A stretch of 39,404 bases of DNA from a virus. This document shows, in pieces, positions 7,104-15,498 of this stretch. The translations under genes and the position numbers were made by a program. Where the stretch lies: positions 1-39,404 of IMG/VR virus record IMGVR_UViG_3300044681_000388; one strand, 5' to 3'. Each line of letters begins with the position of its first letter. Within the stretch, counting starts at the first letter, position 1. The notes below the pieces were generated by a model that worked only from the letters and a program-made list of their open reading frames with translations, was not told the DNA's origin and made no database searches.

Positions 7104-7730
7104 GTGCTGGTTACGGTTTCTGAGTTACAAAAATATATGGACATCCGGTTTTCAAGCCGTCAGGAAGAGGCTGCCGAGTATGTCATAGAAGGCTTGCAAA
7201 GTGAGTTAGAGGCATATTTGCGTCGACCAGTTGAAGTTAACAACTATGTCGAAACATATGTGATGGACAACAATCATGTTGGTGTTCCAATGTCATCTTT
7301 CCTTTACAACTATGACGATGTCGGAACGCATGAAATGATGAATGTTGCCCAACCGCCAGTGACTGTTTATTTGGACAACTCTCCAGTTGCATCTGTTAAC
7401 TCGGTTAAAATTGTGCACCCGAACGATGCAACCGAAATAACACAGGTTGAAGGTCGTGACTACATTGTCCGTAAATACGGGATTGATTTGTATACCGCTT
7501 TTTCGAACGACAAAGTTATTGTTGATTATGAGGCTGGTCTTGATGGGGAAAACATCAAGATGTTCAAGTTGATGATTCTGCGTGCTGGGACACGAGAGAT
7601 GCAAAATATGCATGACGATGTTGTCGGAGTGAAAGACCTTGAAACACGAAATGTTGCTCCACTTGAAACGGGATTTTTGGAAAAAGAACTTCTCGCAGTT
7701 AAGCGGTGGCGTCGAAACAGAATAGCCTGA
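7104..7730 (+). CDS. Head-tail connector / adaptor protein (gp6-like)
   Basis: A 208-aa protein beginning at GTG 7104 with GGGAGG upstream. It starts like head-tail connectors of the HK97 gp6/SPP1 gp15 type: VTVSELQKYMDIRFSSRQEE, with EYVIEGLQSELEAYLRRPVE as the next helix. A beta-rich middle part (VTVYLDNSPVASVNSVKI) and a 'KVIVDYEAGLDGENIKMFK' segment followed by 'MILRAGTREMQNM' complete the pattern common to these adaptors. It would form a ring under the portal. It is the first recognisable structural gene on this strand and precedes the Mu gpG-like gene by one base. The call rests on motif pattern and order. Confidence 0.72.
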   Translation: MLVTVSELQKYMDIRFSSRQEEAAEYVIEGLQSELEAYLRRPVEVNNYVETYVMDNNHVGVPMSSFLYNYDDVGTHEMMNVAQPPVTVYLDNSPVASVNSVKIVHPNDATEITQVEGRDYIVRKYGIDLYTAFSNDKVIVDYEAGLDGENIKMFKLMILRAGTREMQNMHDDVVGVKDLETRNVAPLETGFLEKELLAVKRWRRNRIA

Positions 7731-7731
7731 C

Positions 7732-8190
7732 ATGACTGTTGAAGTGCGTGTACGAGTTTTTGCTGAAGCGGCTATCCGGCGTATGCGCGATATGGAGCGC
7801 AGGTCTAAGGATTTCAGACCAGTTCTCAGATGGGCGAAGCGTGAAATTGAAAAAGCAAACGCCCGAAACTTTGCTGCCAGCGGACTTCCTGTTGGTGGGT
7901 GGGCACCGCTTGATGCAAGGTACGCAGCGTGGAAAGCAACAAACTTTCCTGGACGCCCAATCATGGAAGTGAACGGCAGGTTGGCGGACAGTCTTACGAG
8001 GCTGGATGGTCCGGTGAACAAAATACGGTTGAAGTCGGCAGAGTTTGGCACCGATGTGGAATACGCAAAGTTTCATCAGTACGGAACAAGCAGGATGCCG
8101 AAGCGTCAAATTGTTTATGAGCCAAAGGGTTTTGCGAGGACATTGGCAGAGCACACTGGCGAGTATGTTGTTTATGGGCGGTTCCGATGA
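7732..8190 (+). CDS. Phage virion morphogenesis protein (Mu gpG-like, tail completion)
   Basis: A 152-aa basic protein of the phage virion morphogenesis type (Mu gpG/P2 S-like). Characteristic parts are the helical N-terminus, 'WAPLDARYAAWKA' (about 57-69), 'LADSLTRLDGPVN' and especially EYAKFHQYGTSRMPKRQIVY near residue 105-125, which matches the 'ya.iHqfG....iPaRpfl' signature. Such proteins act at the head-proximal end of the tail or neck. It sits between the connector and the tail-terminator-like gene, and its stop overlaps the next start (ATGA). Confidence 0.8.
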   Translation: MTVEVRVRVFAEAAIRRMRDMERRSKDFRPVLRWAKREIEKANARNFAASGLPVGGWAPLDARYAAWKATNFPGRPIMEVNGRLADSLTRLDGPVNKIRLKSAEFGTDVEYAKFHQYGTSRMPKRQIVYEPKGFARTLAEHTGEYVVYGRFR

Positions 8191-8774
8191 CAGAGTTAAT
8201 GCAGGGCGCACAATTCGCCAAAGCGTATGTAAATAATTACCTAAACGCTGACTTACCGTCTCGTTTAGTTAAGTATCGCAGCGGGTGGAATCTTGACGAC
8301 CGTGAACTGCCGAATCCAGAACTTTTCCTCACATACGAGCCGATTGCTTTGGATCACTGGCCGACGGTAATAACTGTCGCTATTTCAACGAATCGCTTTG
8401 AGAGGTTGATGCTTGGCGCGGAGGGCGACCCCCTTTACAGAGTTAATTACAACATGAGGACATATATCTGGACGAAAACAGAGGGTTCAGAAGAAGTGAC
8501 CCTTATGCGAGACAGATTGACAACCGTACTTCGTTCGGCATTGCTTGACAGACCCTCTCTTAATCGTCATGACGCGACATATGGATGTGATGCCCAGATT
8601 GATGAAGAAAGTCTCACCGAAGAATTTTCCGACTTGACCCTAATCAAGGGCGACCGCGTCTTGGCGGGAGCATATTTAGGGTATGATTTAATGTTGACAG
8701 AAGTTATTTATAGAGACCAAGTTGGTAGTCTCTCGGAAATCAGTACAGAAGTATATAACCTTCGTGGAGAGTAG
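8187..8774 (+). CDS. Probable tail terminator / tail completion protein
   Basis: A 195-aa protein that overlaps the previous gene by four bases. It has a helical N-terminus (AQFAKAYVNNYLNADLP), then alternating beta strands (TVITVAISTNRFERL, YRVNYNMRTYIWT) and a helix with MRDRLTTVLRSALLD, an arrangement typical of tail-terminator proteins that cap the tail tube. The closing part (YDLMLTEVIYRDQVG) is compatible. No diagnostic motif fixes the family; the assignment leans on position, between the gpG-like gene and the sheath, where myophage genomes keep this function. Confidence 0.55.
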   Translation: MTELMQGAQFAKAYVNNYLNADLPSRLVKYRSGWNLDDRELPNPELFLTYEPIALDHWPTVITVAISTNRFERLMLGAEGDPLYRVNYNMRTYIWTKTEGSEEVTLMRDRLTTVLRSALLDRPSLNRHDATYGCDAQIDEESLTEEFSDLTLIKGDRVLAGAYLGYDLMLTEVIYRDQVGSLSEISTEVYNLRGE

Positions 8775-8780
8775 TTTCAG

Positions 8781-9209
8781 ATGCGTGTTATAACGGATAA
8801 AACATTTGGTGGTGAAGACGGGATGGTTCGTATTTGGAACCAGACTGCTGGCCTCGTACAAGTTACGCCAGATGGTCATCTGTTGGGCGCCCATCAGTCT
8901 GCTTGGGTTGACGACAATGAGACTGTTCAGCACCTGATTGAAATCAACCATGTCGTAGTTACTGCTGGGACATCAAAGAAAACCGCAAAAAAAAATACAA
9001 AAGCCAAAGCAAAGCCGATAGACCAGCCCCAGAAAGATACCTCAGAGGTTCTTCCTGTTGTCCTGGAGCAAGACCCTGAGGTAACTCAGGTTAATGAAAC
9101 ACAGCAAGAAACAGCAACAACTGATAATACTGCAATACTTGACAGTTTTGTTTTGGATAGTTCGCCTATCGCAGACAATACTGAAAGTGTTTCAGTCGAG
9201 AACATCTAA
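8781..9209 (+). CDS. Hypothetical protein with a lysine linker and acidic low-complexity tail
   Basis: A 142-aa protein not recognised. The first 60 residues look folded and beta-rich (GMVRIWNQTAGLVQVTPDG). A lysine-rich linker follows (SKKTAKKNTKAKAKP, about 66-80), and then about 60 residues rich in D, E, T, Q and S that are probably disordered (for example VTQVNETQQETATTDNTA). The linker is encoded across a run of nine A, a place where polymerase or ribosome slippage could occur. It lies just before the sheath gene and just after the terminator-like gene, so a small virion or assembly role is likely, but nothing shows which. Confidence 0.65.
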   Translation: MRVITDKTFGGEDGMVRIWNQTAGLVQVTPDGHLLGAHQSAWVDDNETVQHLIEINHVVVTAGTSKKTAKKNTKAKAKPIDQPQKDTSEVLPVVLEQDPEVTQVNETQQETATTDNTAILDSFVLDSSPIADNTESVSVENI

Positions 9210-9221
9210 CTAATGTATACT
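9191..9221 (+). promoter_or_regulatory. Possible promoter for the sheath/tube pair
   Basis: A -10-like TATACT at 9216-9221 lies in the 62-base gap before the sheath gene. A -35 candidate TTCAGT begins at 9191, inside the end of the previous gene, but its 19-base spacing is long. The major tail proteins are needed in bulk, and the terminator after the tube gene (11233-11257) would close such a transcript. Confidence 0.4.
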
Positions 9222-9271
9222 CGCTGTAAGCAATATTTCCTGAGTTGCATCAAGACGACGGAGGATGCCGG

Positions 9272-10732
9272 ATGCCCGGAGTAACAATTTCCACAGCAGT
9301 TCGCACAGGTGCGGTTAATACAGGTGTGGCGCCAGCCGCTACCTTCTTCGTCGTCGGTGAGACGACACGAGGAATCGACACTGAAGCAGTTCTCGTTACA
9401 TCACTTGAGGATTACGAGACCAAGTTTGGCGCTCATACCACTGGTCAATACACCTGGTACTCACTCCGAACATTCTTTGAAGAGGGCGGTGTCAACGCCT
9501 ATGTTGGCCGCGCAACAGCAAGCGATGCGGTTGCTGCAAGTGCAGCCCTTCTTGACAGCACATCTGGTGCTGGTCTGACGTTGACAGCGGTCGGCGATGG
9601 ATCATGGGGAAATGACCTCGAAGCCGTCGTTACTGTTGACGGTTCTGAGTTCACACTAACTGTCTCATACGAAGGTAGTGAAATTTTCTCTGGCACATAC
9701 ACAAGTCTTTCGGGTGCGCTTACGGGAATCAACTTCTCAAGCGGTGCAGCAAACTATTTCACCGCTGCTTACACGGTTGGTGCAGACCCGACTGAAACAC
9801 TTGAAGCAAATGCTGGCGAGGCGTTCACATCTGGCGACAACGGAACAATTGCGAAGTCGGACTTTGTTTCTGCTCTTGATTTGTTCAGCGCCGAACTTGG
9901 CTCTGGCTGTGTTGCGGCACCTGGTGTCGTGACTGGTTCGTCGGACGACTCTGTGTACACGGGATTGCGTGAGCACGCAGTGGCAATGAACCGAATTGCG
10001 CTTTGCAGTTTCTCAACTGGGACATCGCTTTCTGGCGCACGTTCCGCTTCGGAGGCATACACCGGAACAGAGGGTCATGAGCACATGGCTTTCTATCACC
10101 CGTGGGTAGTGATTCCTTCTGGAACTGTTACCGTCAGCATTCCGCCCGAGGGCTATGTCGCTGGCGCACGTTCGCGCTCGCACAACCAAGTTGGTCCGTG
10201 GCGAGCATTCGCTGGCGTGAACTCTGAGGCTCAGTTTGTCTCTGGTCTCGACATGTCTGTCAGCCGATCCGAGGGAGACCTCATGGAGGCAGCACGTGTC
10301 AATCCGCTCCGTGTAATCAACGGACGCGTTCGTATCTACGGCGCACGGTCACATTCAACTGTCACCGAGCAGTGGCGTTTCATCACTGCACGAGACACAA
10401 TCAACTACATTGTTGTTGAGGCTGAGAAGCGTCTTGAGGATCTCGTGTTCTCCACAATTGACGGACGTCAAACACTGTTTGCAAACATCATCAATGCTTG
10501 CCAAGCAGTTCTTGAGCCGGTTCGCATCAACGGTGGATTGTACGAGGGCTTTACCGCCGATGGTCGCCGAATTGACTACGGATACACGGTCAAGTGTGAT
10601 TCTTCAATCAACCCGCTTTCGCAACTTGAGGCTGGCACGGTGAGGTGCCGTGTTGGTGTACGAGTTTCGAGCGTCGGTGACAAGATTGAAGTTGAACTCA
10701 TCAAGTCAAACCTCACAACAGCATTGGCATAA
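9272..10732 (+). CDS. Contractile tail sheath protein
   Basis: A 486-aa sheath subunit, whose hexamers surround the tube and contract at infection. The N-terminus has the family pattern: MPGVTISTAV, then GVAPAATFFVVGETTRG, and later LRTFFEEGGVNAYVGRA. The C-terminal third, which carries the conserved sheath core, shows RVNPLRVINGRVRIYGARS, RFITARDTINYIVVEAEKRL and the closing 'GTVRCRVGVRVSSVGDKIEV', all expected for Phage_sheath_1 proteins. ATG 9272 is chosen because GGAGG (9260-9264) is seven bases upstream; an in-frame TTG at 9245 would place that site inside the gene. Its codon use looks more polished (C-ending codons) than its neighbours, as expected for an abundant product. Confidence 0.92.
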   Translation: MPGVTISTAVRTGAVNTGVAPAATFFVVGETTRGIDTEAVLVTSLEDYETKFGAHTTGQYTWYSLRTFFEEGGVNAYVGRATASDAVAASAALLDSTSGAGLTLTAVGDGSWGNDLEAVVTVDGSEFTLTVSYEGSEIFSGTYTSLSGALTGINFSSGAANYFTAAYTVGADPTETLEANAGEAFTSGDNGTIAKSDFVSALDLFSAELGSGCVAAPGVVTGSSDDSVYTGLREHAVAMNRIALCSFSTGTSLSGARSASEAYTGTEGHEHMAFYHPWVVIPSGTVTVSIPPEGYVAGARSRSHNQVGPWRAFAGVNSEAQFVSGLDMSVSRSEGDLMEAARVNPLRVINGRVRIYGARSHSTVTEQWRFITARDTINYIVVEAEKRLEDLVFSTIDGRQTLFANIINACQAVLEPVRINGGLYEGFTADGRRIDYGYTVKCDSSINPLSQLEAGTVRCRVGVRVSSVGDKIEVELIKSNLTTALA

Positions 10733-10744
10733 CGGAGGAAGTAA

Positions 10745-11230
10745 ATGGCACGCCCAGTTCTTTTTAAGAACCTCGCTACACAGCGTCAGGTTGTCGCAAA
10801 GATTACACCGAGCAACGCTGGTGGTGACCTTCCGACGTTCCCCGACTACTTCACACAGGTGAGTGGTGGTGAAATCACAGCCGCTGTTGAAAAGGTTTAC
10901 CACGGTGGCGACATTTTCCCAGAGACCCTGTGCGCTCCTTCGGAAATTGGTGACGTAACACTTACTGGCTACCTGTCCGCAGATGCCGATTTCTTGAGCC
11001 GTCTCCAGCAGTTGCGCCAGATGGTCGGTCGTGTCCGCTACAACATTGATGTCCATGTGTTTGACTGCGATATTGCTGTTCCTGGCGCTGACCGCTCTTA
11101 CACGAATGCGCTTCTGGTTGGTTTGACAGAGCCCGACGGTGATGCCACCTCGGGAACCCCTGCAACCTTTGCGATGACTTTCAGCATCTCAACGGTTTCG
11201 GTGGCTCGTAACCCGCTCGCCGCTGGCTGA
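10745..11230 (+). CDS. Tail tube protein
   Basis: A 161-aa protein directly after the sheath gene, with GGAGG ahead of ATG 10745. It is beta-rich, with a long loop region and the strand pattern of tube subunits (GEITAAVEKVYHGGDIFPE, IGDVTLTGYLSADADF, LQQLRQMVGRVRYNIDV, PATFAMTFSISTVS). The tube is the inner channel for DNA. Length and the order sheath, tube, chaperones, tape measure are standard for myophages. It is followed by an intrinsic terminator, consistent with high expression of the sheath/tube pair. The call rests mainly on position and strand pattern. Confidence 0.85.
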   Translation: MARPVLFKNLATQRQVVAKITPSNAGGDLPTFPDYFTQVSGGEITAAVEKVYHGGDIFPETLCAPSEIGDVTLTGYLSADADFLSRLQQLRQMVGRVRYNIDVHVFDCDIAVPGADRSYTNALLVGLTEPDGDATSGTPATFAMTFSISTVSVARNPLAAG

Positions 11231-11232
11231 TA

Positions 11233-11257
11233 AACCCCCTTTCGGGGTTCCATTTTT
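11233..11257 (+). terminator. Intrinsic terminator after the tail tube gene
   Basis: A 6-bp stem AACCCC/GGGGTT (11233-11238 and 11244-11249) with a five-base loop is followed by TTTTT at 11253-11257. It begins two bases after the tube stop. Partial termination here would separate abundant sheath and tube transcripts from chaperone and tape measure, which are needed in small amounts. Confidence 0.75.
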
Positions 11258-11286
11258 GATGGCATGGCTGTGTTAGTGTTGCCCGC

Positions 11287-11796
11287 ATGAGCAACGACTT
11301 TACTTTCACAAGCGGAAATAATGCTGATGCCGAGGCTGCGGATAGCAATGTCCTGAATCAGTTGAAGGCGGTTATTCAGAAGACCACGAAGCGTGAGGAT
11401 ATCTTCATTCAGGTTCCTGAGCGTGACGGTGTTCTTGTCCGGGTTTCACCGAATATCACGCAGAACCAGTTGCGTGCATGGCGTCGTAACGCTGGAGATG
11501 ACACGAAGAAGGGTTTGGATACCCTGAAGTTTTCGTGCAACGTTATTGCTGCCACGTGCACTGGCATCATGATTAACGATGAGATTGTCACCAACGACAT
11601 GGGTGTTGAGGTGACTTTTGCTTCTCAGGAAATCATGCAGATGACTGGTACTTCGCGTCCGCACCCAGATTGTGTTCAAGCATTTTTTGGTTTGGAGCCA
11701 CACATTGAGGCGGCGGCTGTCGCCATCATTGAGGCTTCTGGATATGGTGACGCAGTTGAGGCTGTGGACCCTACGAAGAGGTCTTCGGAGAACTAG
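11287..11796 (+). CDS. Tail assembly chaperone, short form (gpG-like)
   Basis: A 169-aa acidic protein between tube and tape measure, the normal place for the tail assembly chaperone. Domain content is helical with one small beta part: LNQLKAVIQKTTKREDIFIQ, RVSPNITQNQLRAWRRNAG, FSCNVIAATCTGIMINDEIV, PDCVQAFFGLEPHIEAAAVA and IIEASGYGDAVEAVDPTKRS. Chaperones of this kind coat the tape measure during tail growth. The same gene is extended in the -1 frame by a 70-residue reading frame that has no start of its own (see next entry), which strongly supports the G/GT type of organisation. Confidence 0.82.
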   Translation: MSNDFTFTSGNNADAEAADSNVLNQLKAVIQKTTKREDIFIQVPERDGVLVRVSPNITQNQLRAWRRNAGDDTKKGLDTLKFSCNVIAATCTGIMINDEIVTNDMGVEVTFASQEIMQMTGTSRPHPDCVQAFFGLEPHIEAAAVAIIEASGYGDAVEAVDPTKRSSEN

Positions 11797-11972
11797 TCAG
11801 CGACGACCGCATCAAAATTGCGGCTCGGCTCGGAGACCTCTTTCATTGCGACCCGATTAAGTTGCTTGACTGTGATATTGATGAATGGCTGATTCGCCTT
11901 GCCTGTGCTAAAGTTATAGAGCAGGATAGAGAAAAACAGGAAGCAGAAGCAAAGCGTCAATCCAAACGCTGA
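11760..11972 (+). CDS. Tail assembly chaperone -1 frame extension (gpGT-like, programmed frameshift)
   Basis: The -1 frame relative to the chaperone is open from 11760 (just after an in-frame TGA at 11757-11759) to TGA 11970-11972. It encodes EEVFGELVSDDRIKIAARL, then GDLFHCDPIKLLDCDIDEW, LIRLACAKVIEQDREKQ and a basic end, which is the standard character of the T part in lambda-like G/GT pairs ('...W.i....A...ieq...'). No ATG, GTG or TTG lies near its beginning, so it must be reached by a ribosomal shift between 11760 and the zero-frame stop at 11796. No classical slippery heptamer is present; a C-CCT proline codon near 11768-11771, where the tRNA could re-pair on CCC, is one candidate. The extension is seen; the shift site is inferred. 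Confidence 0.75.
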   Translation, partial: GCGPYEEVFGELVSDDRIKIAARLGDLFHCDPIKLLDCDIDEWLIRLACAKVIEQDREKQEAEAKRQSKR

Positions 11973-12016
11973 TTCCGCTGGAGCGCTCAATATCCGTCTA
12001 ATCAACGGAGATATGT

Positions 12017-15000
12017 ATGGCACGAGAGCGCGTAGTTATCAATATCGAGGTCAACTCGGATATTGCGACGATTGAGGCTACCCGTGCGGCTTTGGAGCGT
12101 CTTACTAAACAAAACCGTGACCTTAACGACGAGTATGACCGTCATAAGAAACGCATCACGGAAGTAACTAAAGAGAACAAGCGCCTTAACCGTGATAGTG
12201 ACATGGTTGGCAATTCGTTGCGCAATCTTGGTAAGCATACGGCGACATCCAGTAGGCGGTTTGCCGGTTTGCGTAAGTCTGTTTTGAGTTTGCGTAAGGA
12301 TATTGGAACACTAATTAGCGCTTTTGGTGGAATGATTGGGGTTGTAAACAAACTTTCTTTGATTGAGATTCCTCTTCTCGCTCTCGGCATGGCTGGCATA
12401 ACGTCCTTGTTTAAGAGTGGTACAGGGTTTGTGAACCTTTATAGAGCGGCGATGAGTTCGCTTGCGTACACCGCTGCTGGCGTCGGTGTTGCTGTCACCA
12501 CGGTTATATCTGCATTGCGTGAGTTCCAGTCAGTTCAATTTGCGCCAATGTACGTGGATGGTGCGATAAATACCGAGGATCGTTTTGCTGCTGCGTCTGG
12601 GGCGATGCGAATGTTTGTTGATAATACGAGACTTGCTGTTGTTGGGTCCGAGTCGCTTCAGAAGGCTTTCGGTACTTTGAGTAAACAGAAGCCAGTGACT
12701 GGTGGAACTGTTGCTGCGTTTGAGGGCTTGATGAATATTGTCGCCGGTAGCGGTGGGGATATTGGGAAGGGAAGCGAGAAACTTGCAACATTTTTGGCGC
12801 AGGTTCAAAAGGGTGGACTCGGGAGTGCCGCTTCAGCAGCCAAAGACCTTGGTCCTGACTTTGAGAAAATCATTAAAGAAGCGCAAGCGCTTGGTTTAAA
12901 GACATCTGACGAGTTTTTTAAGGCGGCTGCTGACGGTGCTCTTGGTGAGACTTTTCAGAAGAAATATGCGGGCCAGTTGGATGCTCTTAACGACACCCTG
13001 ATTGGTCGTTTTAAGACTGCTTTACAGAGCACAAAAAATCTTTTGGGCGATATTGGTGACCAGTTTCTGCAGCCTACTGGTGAAGCGGTAATCAAGATTC
13101 AGAGGATTATTGAGCGGACGATACTGCAACTTACTCCCATGTTGCGTCAGTTCGGAACCGACACATTTTTGGGTGATGTCGTTAATCTGATTGACAAGGT
13201 ATCTGTCAAGTTTGTTGGTTTGATGAATAAATATCTTGGTACCACTCCAGGTTTGTTTGAAAAACTTGGCGAATACATGGATGCGATTGGTAAAAGGTTT
13301 GAGAAGGTTCAGGATTGGGCTCGACAGTTTGTTGATGCTGGTCAGTTAATTACAGACAATTTTATTAAACCGATTTTTGAAGGTTTGATGGACAAGTTTG
13401 GTGGAGGAATGAATGTTCTCGCTAGTTTGGTTGAGGCTAATGCGCCGTTGCTGAGGTCTCTCGCTGACAGCATTGTTGATGTTATTGCTGCAATTGGTGA
13501 GTACGGGAACATGCTTAAAGAGGCGTTTATTGCGGTCATTCCGCTTCTCAATGTTTTCTTGAAGGTCACTGAAAAGATTTTTTCTATTTGGACGAAAATA
13601 AGTAAAGGTTTGTTGAGTGTTTTCGGTGGTATCGGTGGTGGTATCGGTAAGGCTCTTGCTGCTGTTCCTGTTCTATATGGCTCACTTATTCTTTTCAGTC
13701 GTTTTTTCAAAGTTTTTGGCGGAATGTTCGGGAAAGATATGAGCATTAAGGCGAACAATGTTTTCGTCAACGGTAGAGGTATTGGTGGTGGGCCGATGGG
13801 TGGACCTATGGGTGGCCCAGGCGGAAGGCCTATGGGTGGACCTGGGATACGAGGTCGAATGGGGTACTCATACAACCTTGCACGTAACAGTGGTGTGGGG
13901 ATAGCGAGGTCTGCTCAGGCGGGTTTGCGATCTGGTTACGCTGGCGTAAAAGGTCTTGGTGGTTCTGGGGCATTCAACCAGTTGTACGGCTTGGGGAATA
14001 TGGGTTTGATGCTCGGTGGAACTGCCTTGATGGGTGCTGGTCAAAAAATGGGTGGGACATCAACTGCTGGTGGAGCAGCGCTCACTGGTTTGGGTGCGGC
14101 AGCAAATCTTGGCGCAGCGGGTTCAATGCTTGGTTTGGGGGAATTGACATTTGGTACTGGAAGTGCAGTCGGTACCGGCGCAATTCTTGGTGGCGCTGCC
14201 GCTATCGGCGGAGGTTATGCGGCTGGCTCGTATATTGGTTCTAAATTCACAGATGATTCCGTTAGGTCGCGCGCAATGTCAGCAGCGACATCAGCGGCAG
14301 TTGGCGCTGCAATCGGAAGTGTTGTTCCTGGAATCGGAACTGCGGTTGGTGCTGGATTGGGTGCTGTTGTCGGTGGTGCTGTTGGGTATTGGAAGGCTGG
14401 CGCGGCGCGTAGAGATGCACGCAAAGCAGCAAAAGGCGTCATGGACAACTTTTTCATGGAAACAGAAGACGCATTCGCGGCTGGAGATGTTGAGAAACTG
14501 AAGGCCCAACTTGAAGGATTGAACGCCGAAATCGCCAAAGCAGCAACTGGCGATATTGACTACTACAACAAAAAGATTGACGAGCAACGCAAAAAGATTG
14601 ACGAAACAGCAAAACAGATTGATAACTATTCAAGGAACGCTGATCTTGCTGAAAGAATGTTTGGGAAGAGCACCGATGCGTTGAACAAACTAGCCGAAGA
14701 AGCCGGCATCAATGTGCGCGACAAGGTTCTTAATTTCACTGAAATGCTGAAACTTGTTGGGAAAACTTCCGAGGAGCAGACTCGACTGGTTAAGCAATTT
14801 TGGGGAACTCTCGGCGGTCAGGCTCTTGGTGGTGCGCTCGGAAAACTTGACAAAATCAGGGAGCGTCGAGATACACAAAACGCTCTGGATGCTTCACAGG
14901 CGTCGCTTTTGGGTGGAAATGTTTCTGGCGAGAATCTTCTTTCTTTCGTTGAAAATCAAATCAAGTTCTCTACGGCGGAGTACGGAGAATTGGGTGGTTT

Positions 15001-15496
15001 GGCTAATGCCTATGAATCAATCATTGCTGGTTTGTCTGGTGAAACCTTGGGCAAACTTGATGATAAAACAAAAGAAAAGTTGATGGCGCTTGCCAACGAC
15101 ATACTCGACCCAACAGCGTTGGTCAAATCAATGGATCAGGAAATGCTTGCGACAATGGTCGGCGGTGCGAGTGCGCTTGCTGGTATGTCTTCGTCAGACA
15201 TACTTTCTTTGGTTAATCAAAAGATGAAGACAGATCCGAACTTCCTTGCGAATTTCGGCGCATATCAAAGTCGAAATAACATGACTCAAATGAATGCAAT
15301 GATTACTGGTCAGGGTGGCATTGTTGGCGCTTCGTCTCCGTATGGTTTTATGCCTCAGATTACGGTGAATGTCAATGCTCCGGTAATTGACCCAGAAGTT
15401 GTTCGTCAGATTCGCCTAGAACTTGAAGCATCGTTGCGCACGGCAAGGGAAAAGGGTGGCACCTTCACTGGTGGTGCAGGGACGTTTAGGCGTTAA
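12017..15496 (+). CDS. Tape measure protein
   Basis: A 1159-aa protein, the longest in the tail block apart from one fibre, with GGAG ahead of ATG 12017. Its length sets tail length. Residues 1-75 form a coiled coil (KQNRDLNDEYDRHKKRITEV). Several hydrophobic segments follow (LIEIPLLALGMAGITSLF; LAYTAAGVGVAVTTVISAL), then helical repeats, a glycine/proline/methionine linker near 589-615 (GGGPMGGPMGGPGGRPMGG), and glycine-zipper membrane-like segments (AAVGAAIGSVVPGIGTAVGA and GLGAVVGGAVGYW, about 755-795). The C-terminal third is helical and charged. The hydrophobic segments could insert in the host membrane during DNA entry. No peptidase or lysozyme domain is seen. Confidence 0.92.
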   Translation: MARERVVINIEVNSDIATIEATRAALERLTKQNRDLNDEYDRHKKRITEVTKENKRLNRDSDMVGNSLRNLGKHTATSSRRFAGLRKSVLSLRKDIGTLISAFGGMIGVVNKLSLIEIPLLALGMAGITSLFKSGTGFVNLYRAAMSSLAYTAAGVGVAVTTVISALREFQSVQFAPMYVDGAINTEDRFAAASGAMRMFVDNTRLAVVGSESLQKAFGTLSKQKPVTGGTVAAFEGLMNIVAGSGGDIGKGSEKLATFLAQVQKGGLGSAASAAKDLGPDFEKIIKEAQALGLKTSDEFFKAAADGALGETFQKKYAGQLDALNDTLIGRFKTALQSTKNLLGDIGDQFLQPTGEAVIKIQRIIERTILQLTPMLRQFGTDTFLGDVVNLIDKVSVKFVGLMNKYLGTTPGLFEKLGEYMDAIGKRFEKVQDWARQFVDAGQLITDNFIKPIFEGLMDKFGGGMNVLASLVEANAPLLRSLADSIVDVIAAIGEYGNMLKEAFIAVIPLLNVFLKVTEKIFSIWTKISKGLLSVFGGIGGGIGKALAAVPVLYGSLILFSRFFKVFGGMFGKDMSIKANNVFVNGRGIGGGPMGGPMGGPGGRPMGGPGIRGRMGYSYNLARNSGVGIARSAQAGLRSGYAGVKGLGGSGAFNQLYGLGNMGLMLGGTALMGAGQKMGGTSTAGGAALTGLGAAANLGAAGSMLGLGELTFGTGSAVGTGAILGGAAAIGGGYAAGSYIGSKFTDDSVRSRAMSAATSAAVGAAIGSVVPGIGTAVGAGLGAVVGGAVGYWKAGAARRDARKAAKGVMDNFFMETEDAFAAGDVEKLKAQLEGLNAEIAKAATGDIDYYNKKIDEQRKKIDETAKQIDNYSRNADLAERMFGKSTDALNKLAEEAGINVRDKVLNFTEMLKLVGKTSEEQTRLVKQFWGTLGGQALGGALGKLDKIRERRDTQNALDASQASLLGGNVSGENLLSFVENQIKFSTAEYGELGGLANAYESIIAGLSGETLGKLDDKTKEKLMALANDILDPTALVKSMDQEMLATMVGGASALAGMSSSDILSLVNQKMKTDPNFLANFGAYQSRNNMTQMNAMITGQGGIVGASSPYGFMPQITVNVNAPVIDPEVVRQIRLELEASLRTAREKGGTFTGGAGTFRR

Positions 15497-15498
15497 TT

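Noticed and set aside
6782-7123. A hydrophobic, membrane-like 113-aa frame overlapping the arginine-rich gene.
   Set aside because: Its valine/leucine runs arise from reading CGT/CGC arginine codons one base off; it has no ribosome-binding site and overlaps two better-supported genes.
9245-9271. TTG start nine codons upstream of the sheath ATG.
   Set aside because: It would place the good GGAGG site (9260-9264) inside the gene; the ATG at 9272 has ideal spacing.
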